From the NCBI RefSeq assembly GCF_003032475.1, contig NZ_CP028369.1, forward strand, positions 4,216,001-4,280,000: a stretch of 64,000 nucleotides of DNA, given 5' to 3'. The DNA comes from Streptomyces sp. P3. Lineage in GTDB: Bacteria; Actinomycetota; Actinomycetes; Streptomycetales; Streptomycetaceae. This document shows, in pieces, positions 8,546 through 20,970 of the stretch; the stretch's first letter is position 1, and each line of letters starts with the position of its first letter. The position numbers and the translations under genes are program-made. The notes below the pieces were generated by a model. The model did not search any database. It saw only the letters and a list, made by a program, of their open reading frames with translations, and was not told the origin of the DNA.

Positions 8546-8564
8546 GCAGGTTAGCCGAGCCTTT
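8546..8564. promoter_or_regulatory. Iron-box-like site (IdeR/DmdR1 type) in the DraG/VIT divergent region
   Basis: The 19 bp GCAGGTTAGCCGAGCCTTT match about 14 of 19 positions of the actinobacterial iron box TWAGGTTAGSCTAACCTWA. The match is strong in the left half (AGGTTAGC) and weaker on the right. It lies between the DraG-like operon and the VIT transporter gene; binding is inferred. Confidence 0.45.
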
Positions 8565-8603
8565 CCTTGGTGGCGAAGCGGAATGGGGAGGCGTATCTTC
8601 GCG

Positions 8604-8631
8604 TTGGAAGAACTTAGAATCAGTCTAAAGT
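8604..8631 (+). promoter_or_regulatory. Promoter of the VIT gene overlapped by a PerR/Fur-type 7-1-7 box
   Basis: A -35 like TTGGAA (8604-8609) and a -10 like TAAAGT (8626-8631) are 16 bp apart. Between them TTAGAAT-C-AGTCTAA (8614-8628) is a 7-1-7 inverted repeat with one mismatch, the layout of PerR/Fur-family operators. A repressor bound there would block the promoter. Confidence 0.5.
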
Positions 8632-8662
8632 TAGCTTTGGCTCAGCTTACCGGGGGATCTCC

Positions 8663-9394
8663 GTGGCCATCATCGAGACCGAGGCGCCGCTGCACGAGGC
8701 GCACCGCGACAACCACACCCACCGTGACGTCAACGGCGGCTGGCTGCGCCCCGCCGTCTTCGGCGCGATGGACGGCCTGGTCTCCAACCTCGCCCTGATG
8801 ACCGGCGTCGCCGGCGGATCCGTGGGGCAGCAGACCCTCGTCGTCACCGGCCTCGCGGGGCTGGCCGCCGGCGCCTTCTCCATGGCCGCCGGCGAGTACA
8901 CCTCCGTCGCCTCGCAGCGCGAACTCGTCGAGGCCGAACTGGCCGTGGAGCGGCGGGAGCTGCGCAAGCACCCGCAGGACGAGGAGGCCGAGCTCGCCGC
9001 GCTGTACGAGTCCCGGGGCGTCGAACCCGCGCTGGCCCGCCAGGTCGCCCGGCAACTGTCGCGCGACCCCGAGCAGGCCCTGGAGATACACGCCCGCGAG
9101 GAACTGGGCATCGACCCGTCCGATCTGCCCTCGCCGCTGGTCGCCGCGGTGTCCAGCTTCGGGTCCTTCGCGCTGGGCGCGCTGCTGCCCGTCCTGCCGT
9201 ATCTGCTCGGCGCCTCCTCGCTCTGGCCGGCCGTGCTGCTCGCCCTGATCGGGCTGTTCGGCTGCGGTGCGGTGGTGGCCCGGGTGACGGCGCGCACCTG
9301 GTGGTTCAGCGGGCTGCGGCAGCTGGCTCTCGGCGGTGCGGCGGCCGGTGTGACGTACGCCCTGGGTGGTTTCTTCGGAACGGCCGTAGGATAG
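8663..9394 (+). CDS. VIT1/CCC1-family (vacuolar iron transporter-like) membrane protein
   Basis: This 243-residue protein belongs to the VIT1/CCC1 family, which moves Fe2+ or Mn2+ across membranes in exchange for protons. The N-terminal part has the family signature RPAVFGAMDGLVSNLALMTG (about 29-48) and a second helix with GLAAGAFSMAAGEYTSVASQ. An acidic cytosolic segment (about 85-155, many Glu) follows, matching the metal-binding domain of the family, then three hydrophobic helices. The GTG at 8663 has a GGGGGA ribosome-binding site. Metal-regulator-like boxes in its promoter fit a role in metal export or homeostasis. A hairpin follows directly after the stop. Confidence 0.88.
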   Translation: MAIIETEAPLHEAHRDNHTHRDVNGGWLRPAVFGAMDGLVSNLALMTGVAGGSVGQQTLVVTGLAGLAAGAFSMAAGEYTSVASQRELVEAELAVERRELRKHPQDEEAELAALYESRGVEPALARQVARQLSRDPEQALEIHAREELGIDPSDLPSPLVAAVSSFGSFALGALLPVLPYLLGASSLWPAVLLALIGLFGCGAVVARVTARTWWFSGLRQLALGGAAAGVTYALGGFFGTAVG

Positions 9395-9402
9395 ATCGGC
9401 TG

Positions 9403-9430
9403 CTACCTATGCGATGGGCCGCATAGGTAG
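9403..9430 (+). terminator. Hairpin terminator after the VIT gene
   Basis: CTACCTATGCG (9403-9413) and its exact reverse complement (9420-9430) form an 11-bp stem with a 6-nt loop, beginning 9 bp after the stop codon. Confidence 0.65.
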
Positions 9431-9775
9431 CCGTTACCGACTGGTTTCGAGTGCTTAACCAGCGGGCATGAGCCGTAAGCGCTGTGGGCAATGACGCCTG
9501 CGGCGCACTCGCGGGGTGGGTGACGCCACTCCCTCCGCCCTTTCGGTCCGCCGGGCAACGATCCGACCGATCTCGCCCCGTCCGGCCCCCATACCTTTCA
9601 GCCACGTGCGAGGAACCCCCGCCGCGCAGCCGTGGCGTCCGCATGCTGGAACGGAGTATCCGGTTCCCGAGAACCGCTCCATCATGTAACCTGCACGAAA
9701 TTTTGCGTTCCGCAGAGGGCCAACGTCGTCCCTTCGCCAGCAGATATGCCACCTGAGACGACGACGGGAGAGCCG
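9431..9775. other. Non-coding leader upstream of gltB
   Basis: This 345-bp stretch between the VIT terminator and gltB has no convincing gene. Although the gltB frame is open from 9632, the residues before 9776 do not resemble glutamate synthase. It contains a GlnR-like box (9686-9701) and a small hairpin CGGTTC-CCGA-GAACCG at 9661-9676. Confidence 0.6.
9686..9701 (+). promoter_or_regulatory. GlnR-like box upstream of gltB
   Basis: GTAAC-N6-GAAAT fits the actinobacterial GlnR half-site pair gTnAC-n6-GaAAc at nine of ten fixed positions. It lies 75 bp before the gltB start. Nitrogen control of gltBD by GlnR is plausible but inferred. Confidence 0.45.
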
Positions 9776-14366
<4,591 letters not shown>

Positions 14367-14374
<8 letters not shown>

Positions 14375-15827
14375 CCCGAAGGGCTTCCTGAACCACGGCC
14401 GTGAGGTCGCCAAGTCCCGCCCCGTCGACGTGCGGCTGAAGGACTGGAACGAGGTCTACGTTCCCGGTTCGCTGCTGCCGATCATCGGCAAGCAGGCCAG
14501 CCGGTGCATGGACTGCGGCATCCCGTTCTGCCACAACGGCTGCCCGCTGGGGAACCTGATCCCCGAGTGGAACGACTTCGCCTACCGCGAGGACTGGTCG
14601 GCCGCGCAGGAGCGGCTGCACGCGACGAACAACTTCCCGGAGTTCACCGGGCGGCTGTGCCCGGCTCCCTGCGAGTCGGCGTGCGTGCTCGGCATCAACC
14701 AGCCGGCCGTCACCATCAAGAACGTCGAGGTCTCGATCATCGACAAGGCGTGGGAGACCGGCGACGTCGCCCCGCAGGCGCCCGAGCGCCTGTCCGGCAA
14801 GACGGTCGCGGTCATCGGTTCGGGCCCGGCGGGCCTGGCCGCCGCCCAGCAGCTCACCCGGGCCGGCCACACCGTCGCCGTCTACGAGCGCGCGGACCGC
14901 ATCGGCGGCCTCCTCCGGTACGGCATCCCCGAGTTCAAGATGGAGAAGCGGCACATCAACCGCCGCATCGAGCAGATGCGCGCGGAGGGCACCCGCTTCC
15001 GCACCGGCATCGAGATCGGCCGCGACCTCAAGGCGACCGACCTCAAGAAGCGCTACGACGCCGTCGTGATCGCCGCCGGCGCCACGACCGCTCGTGACCT
15101 GCCGGTCCCCGGCCGTGAGCTCAAGGGCGTCCACCAGGCGATGGAGTACCTGCCGCTGGCCAACAAGGTCCAGGAGGGCGACTTCGTGGCGCCCCCGATC
15201 ACGGCCGAGGGCAAGCACGTCGTGGTCATCGGCGGCGGCGACACCGGTGCCGACTGCGTGGGCACCGCCCACCGCCAGGGCGCGGCCTCCGTCACCCAGC
15301 TGGAGATCATGCCCCGGCCGGGCGAGGAGCGGAACCCGGGCCAGCCGTGGCCGACCTTCCCGATGCTCTACAAGGTCACCTCCGCGCACGAGGAGGGCGG
15401 CGAGCGGGTCTACTCCGTCTCCACCACCCACTTCGAGGGCGACGAGGACGGCAACGTCCAGTGGCTGCACCTCACCGAGGTCGAGTTCGTCGAGGGCAGG
15501 CTGACGCCCAAGCCGGGCACGGAGCGCAAGATCCCCGCGCAGCTGGTCACCCTCGCCATGGGCTTCACCGGCACCGACCGCGAGAACGGCCTGGTGGAGC
15601 AGTTCGGCCTGGCGCTCGACGAGCGCGGTAACGTCGCGCGTGACGCGGACTTCGCGACCAACGTGCCCGGCGTGTACGTCGCCGGAGACGCCGGCCGCGG
15701 CCAGTCGCTCATCGTGTGGGCGATCGCGGAGGGCCGCTCGGCCGCCCGCGGCGTCGACCGGTTCCTGACCGGCGCGAGCGACCTGCCTGCCCCCATCCGC
15801 CCGACGGACCGCTCGCTGATGGTCTGA
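14367..15827 (+). CDS. gltD: Glutamate synthase small subunit
   Basis: This 486-residue subunit passes electrons from NADPH through FAD and two 4Fe-4S clusters to GltB. The N-terminal cluster cysteines are in [17 protein letters not shown] and [13 protein letters not shown]. The FAD site [13 protein letters not shown] follows near 150, the NADPH site [11 protein letters not shown] near 290, and a second FAD motif [21 protein letters not shown] near the end. The ATG lies within the end of gltB, so the two subunits are translationally coupled. A 15-bp-stem terminator follows. Confidence 0.97.
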
Positions 15828-15879
15828 CGGCCCCGCCGAAAGGCACCCAGACGTCCCGTACAAAGGCGTGCGGAACATT

Positions 15880-15928
15880 GACGGCGCCTGCCCACAGTCC
15901 CCGACCGGACGACTGGGCAGGCGCCGTC
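15880..15928 (+). terminator. Terminator of the gltBD operon
   Basis: A perfect 15-bp inverted repeat (15880-15894 and 15914-15928, arm GACGGCGCCTGCCCA) with a 19-nt loop lies 52 bp after gltD. Confidence 0.75.
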
Positions 15929-15986
15929 GCCATTGCGTACACCTGTGCCCGAGGGCGAGGACGGTGGGTGTGGGAGGCTGTGCGCC

Positions 15987-16709
15987 ATGGTCGCGATCAG
16001 TCTCACCAAGGTCCAGGAGACCGCACCCGCGCTGGTCAGCCTCTACAAGAGCGCCGGGGTGTCCCTCGCCAAACACGGCCTCGGCGGGCAGCGGGCCGCC
16101 GTCTACCTCGTCGTCGACTACTCGGGGTCGATGAAGCCGTACTACCAGGACGGCAGTGTGCAGGCGCTCGCCGACCGGGTGTTGGGACTCTCCGCCCATC
16201 TCGACGACGACGGCCGGGTGCCGGTCGTCTTCTTCTCCACCGACGTCGACGCCGTCACCGACATCGCCCTGGCCGACCATCAGGGGCGGGTGGACCGCAT
16301 CGTGGCCGGGCTCGGGCACATGGGCAGGACCAGTTACCACCTCGCCATGGACGCCGTCATCGACCACTACCTCGACAGCGGCGCACGGGAGCCCGCGCTC
16401 GTCGTCTTCCAGACCGACGGCGGTCCCATCAACAAGCTCGCCGCGGAGCGCTACCTCTGCAAGGCCTCCAAGCTGCCCCTGTTCTGGCAGTTCATCGGCT
16501 TCGGCGACCGCGGCAGCAGACAGTTCGACTTCCTGCGCAGGCTCGACGAGCTGCCCGTCCCGGCGAAGCGGACGGTCGACAACGCCGGTTTCTTCCACGC
16601 CGGTCCGGATCCGCGGAAGGTGTCGGACGCGGATCTCTACGACCGGCTCGTGGGCGAGTTCCCGCAATGGCTGACGGCCGCCCGGGCACACGGGATCGTA
16701 CGGCCGTAG
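15987..16709 (+). CDS. VWA-domain protein of the TerF/tellurium-resistance type
   Basis: This 240-residue cytosolic protein is essentially one von Willebrand A domain. The MIDAS motif DYSGSM (DxSxS) lies near residue 44, with later metal-site positions in TSYHLAMD and FQTDGG. The C-terminal FIGFGDRGSRQFDFLRRLD is typical of VWA proteins found with TerD-family stress proteins. No other ter gene is next to it here, so it is likely a scaffold acting with TerD paralogues elsewhere. The ATG at 15987 has GGGAGG 9 nt upstream. Confidence 0.82.
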   Translation: MVAISLTKVQETAPALVSLYKSAGVSLAKHGLGGQRAAVYLVVDYSGSMKPYYQDGSVQALADRVLGLSAHLDDDGRVPVVFFSTDVDAVTDIALADHQGRVDRIVAGLGHMGRTSYHLAMDAVIDHYLDSGAREPALVVFQTDGGPINKLAAERYLCKASKLPLFWQFIGFGDRGSRQFDFLRRLDELPVPAKRTVDNAGFFHAGPDPRKVSDADLYDRLVGEFPQWLTAARAHGIVRP

Positions 16710-16805
16710 CGGCGGCGGTGGCGGCCGCCCGGAACCGTCCGCACCGTTGGCTCAGCGGGTCGTCCGTGCCACCCTGAGGAAGATCCGACGGGGAGGCGGC
16801 GACGT

Positions 16806-18527
16806 ATGGGCGAGTACGCGGGATCGGTGAACGAGGCGGCGCAGGAAGGCAGTTCACGGCCGAGGGGCGAGCCGGGCAAGGGCGAGCGGGTCGCTGACTG
16901 GGCGGACGAACGGCTCGGGCTGTACACGCTGGCGAAGGCCAACCTGCGCAAGGTGTTCCCGGACCACTGGTCCTTCATGCTGGGCGAGATCTGTCTCTAC
17001 AGCTTCCTGATCCTCATCCTCACCGGCGTCTATCTCACCCTGTTCTTCGAGCCGAGCAGCGCCGAGGTCGTCTACCACGGCTCCTACGCGCCCCTCAACG
17101 GCATCACGATGACGCGGGCGTACGAGTCGACGCTCGACATCAGTTTCGACGTGCGCGGCGGGCTGCTGATCCGGCAGATCCACCACTGGTCGGCGCTGGT
17201 CTTCGTCACCGGCATGCTCGTGCACATGATGCGGGTGTTCTTCACCGGCGCGTTCCGCAAGCCGCGCGAGGTCAACTGGGTGTTCGGCTGGCTGCTGTTG
17301 TTCCTCGGCATCCTTACCGGTCTCACCGGCTACTCGCTCCCCGACGACCTGCTCTCCGGCACCGGGGTGCGGTTCGCCGACGGCGCGATCCTGTCCGTCC
17401 CGATCGTCGGGACGTACCTGTCCTTCTTCCTCTTCGGAGGGGAGTTCCCGGGGCACGACATCATCTCCCGGTTCTACCCGATCCACGTCCTGCTGCTGCC
17501 CGGCATCATGCTGGGGCTGGTCGTCGCCCACCTCATCCTGGTGTTCTTCCACAAGCACACCCAGTACCCCGGACCCGGACGCGACCAGAGGAGCGTCGTC
17601 GGCATGCCGTTCATGCCGGTATACATGGCGAAGGCCGGCGGGTTCTTCTTCCTGGTCTTCGGGGTGCTGGCGGTGATGGGCGGTATCGCGAGCGTCAACC
17701 CGGTGTGGGCGTTCGGACCGTACCGGCCGGACCTGGTGACGACGGGCGCCCAGCCGGACTGGTACCTCGGCTTCTCCGAGGGGCTGATCCGGGTGATGCC
17801 GGGCTGGGAGATCAACGCCTGGGGCCACACCCTGGAACTGGGCGTCCTCATCCCGTTCTCGCTCTTCCCGCTGATCCTGCTCGCCATCGGGGCCTATCCG
17901 TTCGTCGAGGCGTGGATCACCGGCGACAGGCGGGAGCACCACATCCTCGACCGGCCGCGCAACGCCCCCGTGCGCACCGGTCTCGGCGTGGCATGGCTGA
18001 CCCTGTACGCGGTGCTGCTGCTCGGCGGCGGCAACGACATCGTCGCCACGCATCTGCACCTGTCCATCAACGCGATCACCTGGTTCGTGCGGATCTCCGT
18101 GTTCGTCGCCCCGGTCGTCGCCTTCATGGTCACCAAGCGGATCTGTCTCGGACTGCAGCGCCGCGACCGGGACCTGGTGCTGCACGGCCGGGAGACGGGC
18201 ACCATCAGGCGTCTGCCGCACGGCGAGTACATCGAGGTCCACGAACCCCTGAGCCGGGAGCGGCTGTTCACCCTCACCCAGCACGAGCAGCCCGCGCCGT
18301 ACGAGATCGGTCCGCTCGTCGACCACAACGGGGTGCGGCGGCCGGTCACCGTGTCCCAGCGGGTGCGGGCGCGGCTGGCCCGGGCGATGTACGGGGCGGA
18401 CGGCCACATCCCCAAGCCGACGCCCGAGGAGTACCGCGAGCTCACCGGGGGCCACGGAGGTCAGGGGAGTCCTGCGGGCCACGGGGGTCATGAGGGCCAC
18501 GCGGGACATGGGGGAGACGGACACTGA
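16806..18527 (+). CDS. QcrB-type cytochrome b subunit, stand-alone copy
   Basis: This 573-residue multi-pass protein is homologous to the cytochrome b subunit (QcrB) of the actinobacterial bc complex. The four haem ligands appear kept: IHHWSALVFVTGMLVHMMR in helix B and IHVLLLPG/VVAHLILVFFHKH in helix D. The Qo motif reads PDWY, as in actinobacterial QcrB. At least eight hydrophobic helices are visible. The C terminus is a His/Gly-rich tail (GGHGGQGSPAGHGGHEGHAG). No qcrA, qcrC or oxidase gene is adjacent, so this is probably a paralogue of the main qcrCAB copy. ATG 16806 has GGGGAGG upstream. Its last 86 bp overlap the convergent GDSL gene. Confidence 0.87.
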   Translation: MGEYAGSVNEAAQEGSSRPRGEPGKGERVADWADERLGLYTLAKANLRKVFPDHWSFMLGEICLYSFLILILTGVYLTLFFEPSSAEVVYHGSYAPLNGITMTRAYESTLDISFDVRGGLLIRQIHHWSALVFVTGMLVHMMRVFFTGAFRKPREVNWVFGWLLLFLGILTGLTGYSLPDDLLSGTGVRFADGAILSVPIVGTYLSFFLFGGEFPGHDIISRFYPIHVLLLPGIMLGLVVAHLILVFFHKHTQYPGPGRDQRSVVGMPFMPVYMAKAGGFFFLVFGVLAVMGGIASVNPVWAFGPYRPDLVTTGAQPDWYLGFSEGLIRVMPGWEINAWGHTLELGVLIPFSLFPLILLAIGAYPFVEAWITGDRREHHILDRPRNAPVRTGLGVAWLTLYAVLLLGGGNDIVATHLHLSINAITWFVRISVFVAPVVAFMVTKRICLGLQRRDRDLVLHGRETGTIRRLPHGEYIEVHEPLSRERLFTLTQHEQPAPYEIGPLVDHNGVRRPVTVSQRVRARLARAMYGADGHIPKPTPEEYRELTGGHGGQGSPAGHGGHEGHAGHGGDGH

Positions 18528-19683
18528 GGACCCGCCGCGCGAAGCGTTCGCCGATCAGACGGTGTCCCGCCCCGTCCGGGTGGAGGCCGTCGGGCAGCGG
18601 CGTCCCCGCGGCGTCGGCCTCGCCGTAGAGATCGAGGCCGTCGACGTGGTGCAGGTGCGGGTCGTCGGCGGCGCGCTCGGCCACGATCCGGGCCAGTTCG
18701 GCGCGGATCACCCGCAGGGTCAGCTTCCCGTACGCCACCTCGGCCGGATCGCCCATCGGCTGGAACAGCGCCCTGCCCGCGGCGGCGGAGGCGAAGTCGA
18801 GCGAGGTGGGGCCGGGCGTGTCCTCGTGCATCGGGCACAGGATCGGTGAGACGACCACCAGGGGCGTGCTCGGACGTCCCTCGCGGATCGTGTCGAGGAA
18901 GCCGTGCACGGCCGGGGTGAAGGCGCGCAGCCGCATCAGGTCGAGGTTCACCACGTTGATGCCCACCTTGACGCTGATCAGGTCGGCCGGGGTGTCCCGC
19001 AGCGCGCGGGCGGTGAACGGGTCCAGCAGGGCGCTGCCGCCCAGGCCCAGGTTGATCAGCTCCACCCGGGCCAGCGAGGCGGCGAGGGCGGGCCAGGTCG
19101 CGGTGGGGCGCACGGCGTTTGAGCCGTGACTGATCGAACTGCCGTGGTGCAGCCAGACCGGGCGGCCGTGCGCGGGGGCGGCGGTCAGCGGGGCGTCGGT
19201 GCGCAGGGCGACCAGTTCGGTGGTCTCGGTGGGCGGAAGCCAGATCTCCAGGTCCTTGGCCCCGGCCGGCAGGCCCGTGAACCGCAGGGTGACGACCGGG
19301 CCGCACCGCGTGTCGACGGTGTCGGCCGCCAGGTCGACGCTCTGCACGCGGCCGCCCTCCGGCGCGACGGCGGCCCTGACCGGACGGCCGTCGACGAGCA
19401 GTTCGTACACGCCGTCCGGGAGGGGCGGGCCGCCGACGTAGACCCGCCTCGTGGGCAGGACGTCCAGCTCGACGGCGGTCGCCTCGCTGCGGAACGCGAG
19501 CCGCACACCCGACGGCTGGGACTCTGCCATGGCGAGCTGCGGGTCGGCGCACTGGGCACGCGCGCGTGGGGGCAGCCGGTGCGGCAGCACACCGTGGTCG
19601 GTGCGCTCCACGTCGAGGGCTCCGCGCAGCAGATCGGCGGTGACCGGCGTGGTGACCCAGGCCGGCTCGGGCGCGCGGCTCAT
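18442..19683 (-). CDS. SGNH/GDSL-family hydrolase
   Basis: This 413-residue protein has an N-terminal beta-sandwich-like region (1-180) and a C-terminal SGNH hydrolase domain. The nucleophile block is HHGSSISHGS, a GIN block lies near 240, and the Asp-His pair is in LPDGLHPDGAGHRLIG. No signal peptide is seen, so it is probably a cytosolic esterase or acylhydrolase. It starts at an ATG overlapping the TetR stop (ATGA), forming a two-gene operon under the operator at 20303-20325. The last ~28 residues (PRGPHDPRGP repeats) are encoded antisense to the tail of the cytochrome b gene. Confidence 0.82.
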   Translation of the reverse strand: MSRAPEPAWVTTPVTADLLRGALDVERTDHGVLPHRLPPRARAQCADPQLAMAESQPSGVRLAFRSEATAVELDVLPTRRVYVGGPPLPDGVYELLVDGRPVRAAVAPEGGRVQSVDLAADTVDTRCGPVVTLRFTGLPAGAKDLEIWLPPTETTELVALRTDAPLTAAPAHGRPVWLHHGSSISHGSNAVRPTATWPALAASLARVELINLGLGGSALLDPFTARALRDTPADLISVKVGINVVNLDLMRLRAFTPAVHGFLDTIREGRPSTPLVVVSPILCPMHEDTPGPTSLDFASAAAGRALFQPMGDPAEVAYGKLTLRVIRAELARIVAERAADDPHLHHVDGLDLYGEADAAGTPLPDGLHPDGAGHRLIGERFARRVLSVRLPHVPRGPHDPRGPQDSPDLRGPR

Positions 19684-20249
19684 GCGGCGGGCCAGTTGCG
19701 CAGCAGGGCGTCGAGGGCGTCCAGGACCCGGACCCAGGTCTCGTCCGTGTCCGGCGCGCTGTGGCTGAAACTCCCGCCCAGCTCCAGGCCGACGTAACCG
19801 TTGAACACGCTGCCGAGCAGCCGGACCGCGTGCGTGCGGTCCGGCTCCGCCAGGTCGTAGCCGCGCAGCAGCGCCCGGGTCATCTGCGCGTGCCGGACGC
19901 CGGCGCTCGCGGCCGCCGTCTCGGGGTCGAGCCGCAGCTGGGCGGCGGCGTAGCGGCCGGGATGCTCGTGCGCGTAGTCGCGGTAGACGTTGGCCAGGGC
20001 GGTCAGGGCGTCCTTGCCGGCCCGGCCCGCCAGGGCGTCGGCGGCCCGGTCGGCGAGCTCATCGAGGGCGAGCAGCGCGATCCTGGTCCTGAGGTCCTGA
20101 GAGTTCTTCACGTGCGAGTACAGACTCGCCACCTTGACATCGAACCGCCGGGCCAGGGCCGAGACGGTCACCTCCTCGAAGCCGGCCTCGTCGGCGAGCT
20201 CGGCGCCCGCCCCCACGAGGCGCTCCGTGGTCAGTCCGACCCGTCCCAT
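19680..20249 (-). CDS. TetR/AcrR-family repressor
   Basis: This 189-residue regulator has an N-terminal helix-turn-helix in ELADEAGFEEVTVSALARRF and VKVASLYSHVKN, followed by a TetR C-terminal ligand domain like the TetR_C_33/WHG type. The ATG at 20249 has a strong GGGAGG 5 nt upstream; the open frame extends further but without support. It is co-transcribed with the GDSL hydrolase and divergent from the FBP gene. The perfect inverted repeat at 20303-20325 between them is very likely its own operator. Confidence 0.87.
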   Translation of the reverse strand: MGRVGLTTERLVGAGAELADEAGFEEVTVSALARRFDVKVASLYSHVKNSQDLRTRIALLALDELADRAADALAGRAGKDALTALANVYRDYAHEHPGRYAAAQLRLDPETAAASAGVRHAQMTRALLRGYDLAEPDRTHAVRLLGSVFNGYVGLELGGSFSHSAPDTDETWVRVLDALDALLRNWPAA

Positions 20250-20302
20250 CTCGTCCTCCCTCTCTCCCTCACACCATCCTCGTGCCCTTAAGTCATTATG
20301 TG

Positions 20303-20325
20303 TTTGCCTAAAAGTATTAGGCAAA
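20303..20325. promoter_or_regulatory. TetR operator: perfect 9-bp inverted repeat
   Basis: TTTGCCTAA (20303-20311), a 5-nt spacer and TTAGGCAAA (20317-20325) form a perfect palindrome between the divergent TetR and FBP genes. It covers the -35 and spacer of the FBP promoter, so binding would repress it. Confidence 0.75.
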
Positions 20326-20332
20326 TTAGCCT
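20304..20332 (+). promoter_or_regulatory. Probable promoter of the FBP gene, giving a leaderless mRNA
   Basis: TTGCCT (20304-20309) and TAGCCT (20327-20332) are spaced by 17 bp. The -10 ends 7 nt before the ATG at 20340, and no ribosome-binding site is present, so transcription likely starts at or next to the start codon. Confidence 0.5.
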
Positions 20333-20339
20333 CGCTGAT

Positions 20340-20831
20340 ATGAAGCCGCTGACCGAAGCAGAGATCCGCGCCGCGTTCGTGAACTGCACCAAGGGCGAGG
20401 CGAAACGCCTGTCAGTACCGCGCGACCTCGCCGACCGCCCGTGGGACGACCTGGACTATCTGGGCTGGCGTGACCCCCAGGCCCCCGACCGCGCCTACCT
20501 CGCCGTGGAGCTCGACGGCAGGCTGAAGGCCCTCGCCCTGCGCACCTCCGCCGCCGGCCCCGGGCAGTCCCGGCGCAGCATGTGCCGGCTGTGCCTGACC
20601 ACCCACTCCGGCGGCGTCTCGCTGATGGTCGCGCCGAAGGCCGGCCGGGCCGGTCAGCAGGGCAACTCGGTGGGCGCCTACATCTGCAGCGACCTCGCCT
20701 GCTCGCTGTACGTGCGGGGCAGGCGGGACGCGGGCATCGGGGCGCGACTGCACGAGACGATCACGCTGGAGGAGAGGATCGAGCGGACGGTCGCCCACCT
20801 CGCCGCGTTCGTCTCCAAGGTGACGGGCTGA
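20340..20831 (+). CDS. FBP-domain protein (EF-G-binding, FusB-like zinc finger)
   Basis: This 163-residue protein matches the FBP family named for FusB-type elongation factor G-binding proteins. The C-terminal treble-clef zinc finger is visible as CRLCLTTHSGGVSLM paired with GAYICSDLACSLYVRG, giving a C-x2-C and C-x4-C set. The N-terminal part (MKPLTEAEIRAAFVNCTKGE) is a helical region typical of the family. FusB proteins rescue ribosome-stalled EF-G from fusidic acid; whether this one does so is unknown. The tight TetR operator suggests drug- or ligand-induced expression. Confidence 0.8.
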   Translation: MKPLTEAEIRAAFVNCTKGEAKRLSVPRDLADRPWDDLDYLGWRDPQAPDRAYLAVELDGRLKALALRTSAAGPGQSRRSMCRLCLTTHSGGVSLMVAPKAGRAGQQGNSVGAYICSDLACSLYVRGRRDAGIGARLHETITLEERIERTVAHLAAFVSKVTG

Positions 20832-20833
20832 CC

Positions 20834-20882
20834 CTGCCGTCTGCCGTCTGCCGTCTGCCGTCTGCCGTCTGCCGTCTGCCGT
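20834..20882. repeat. Heptamer tandem repeat (7 copies of CTGCCGT)
   Basis: Seven perfect copies of the 7-bp unit CTGCCGT begin two bases after the FBP stop codon, between convergent genes. Such a repeat can vary in copy number by slippage. Confidence 0.9.
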
Positions 20883-20970
20883 CCGGCGACCGGCGACGGG
20901 CGTCCGCCGCCCGCCGTCCCTCGCTCGCGGGTGGCGGCCCGGCCGGGGGTCGCGCCCCCGCGGCGGCGGT

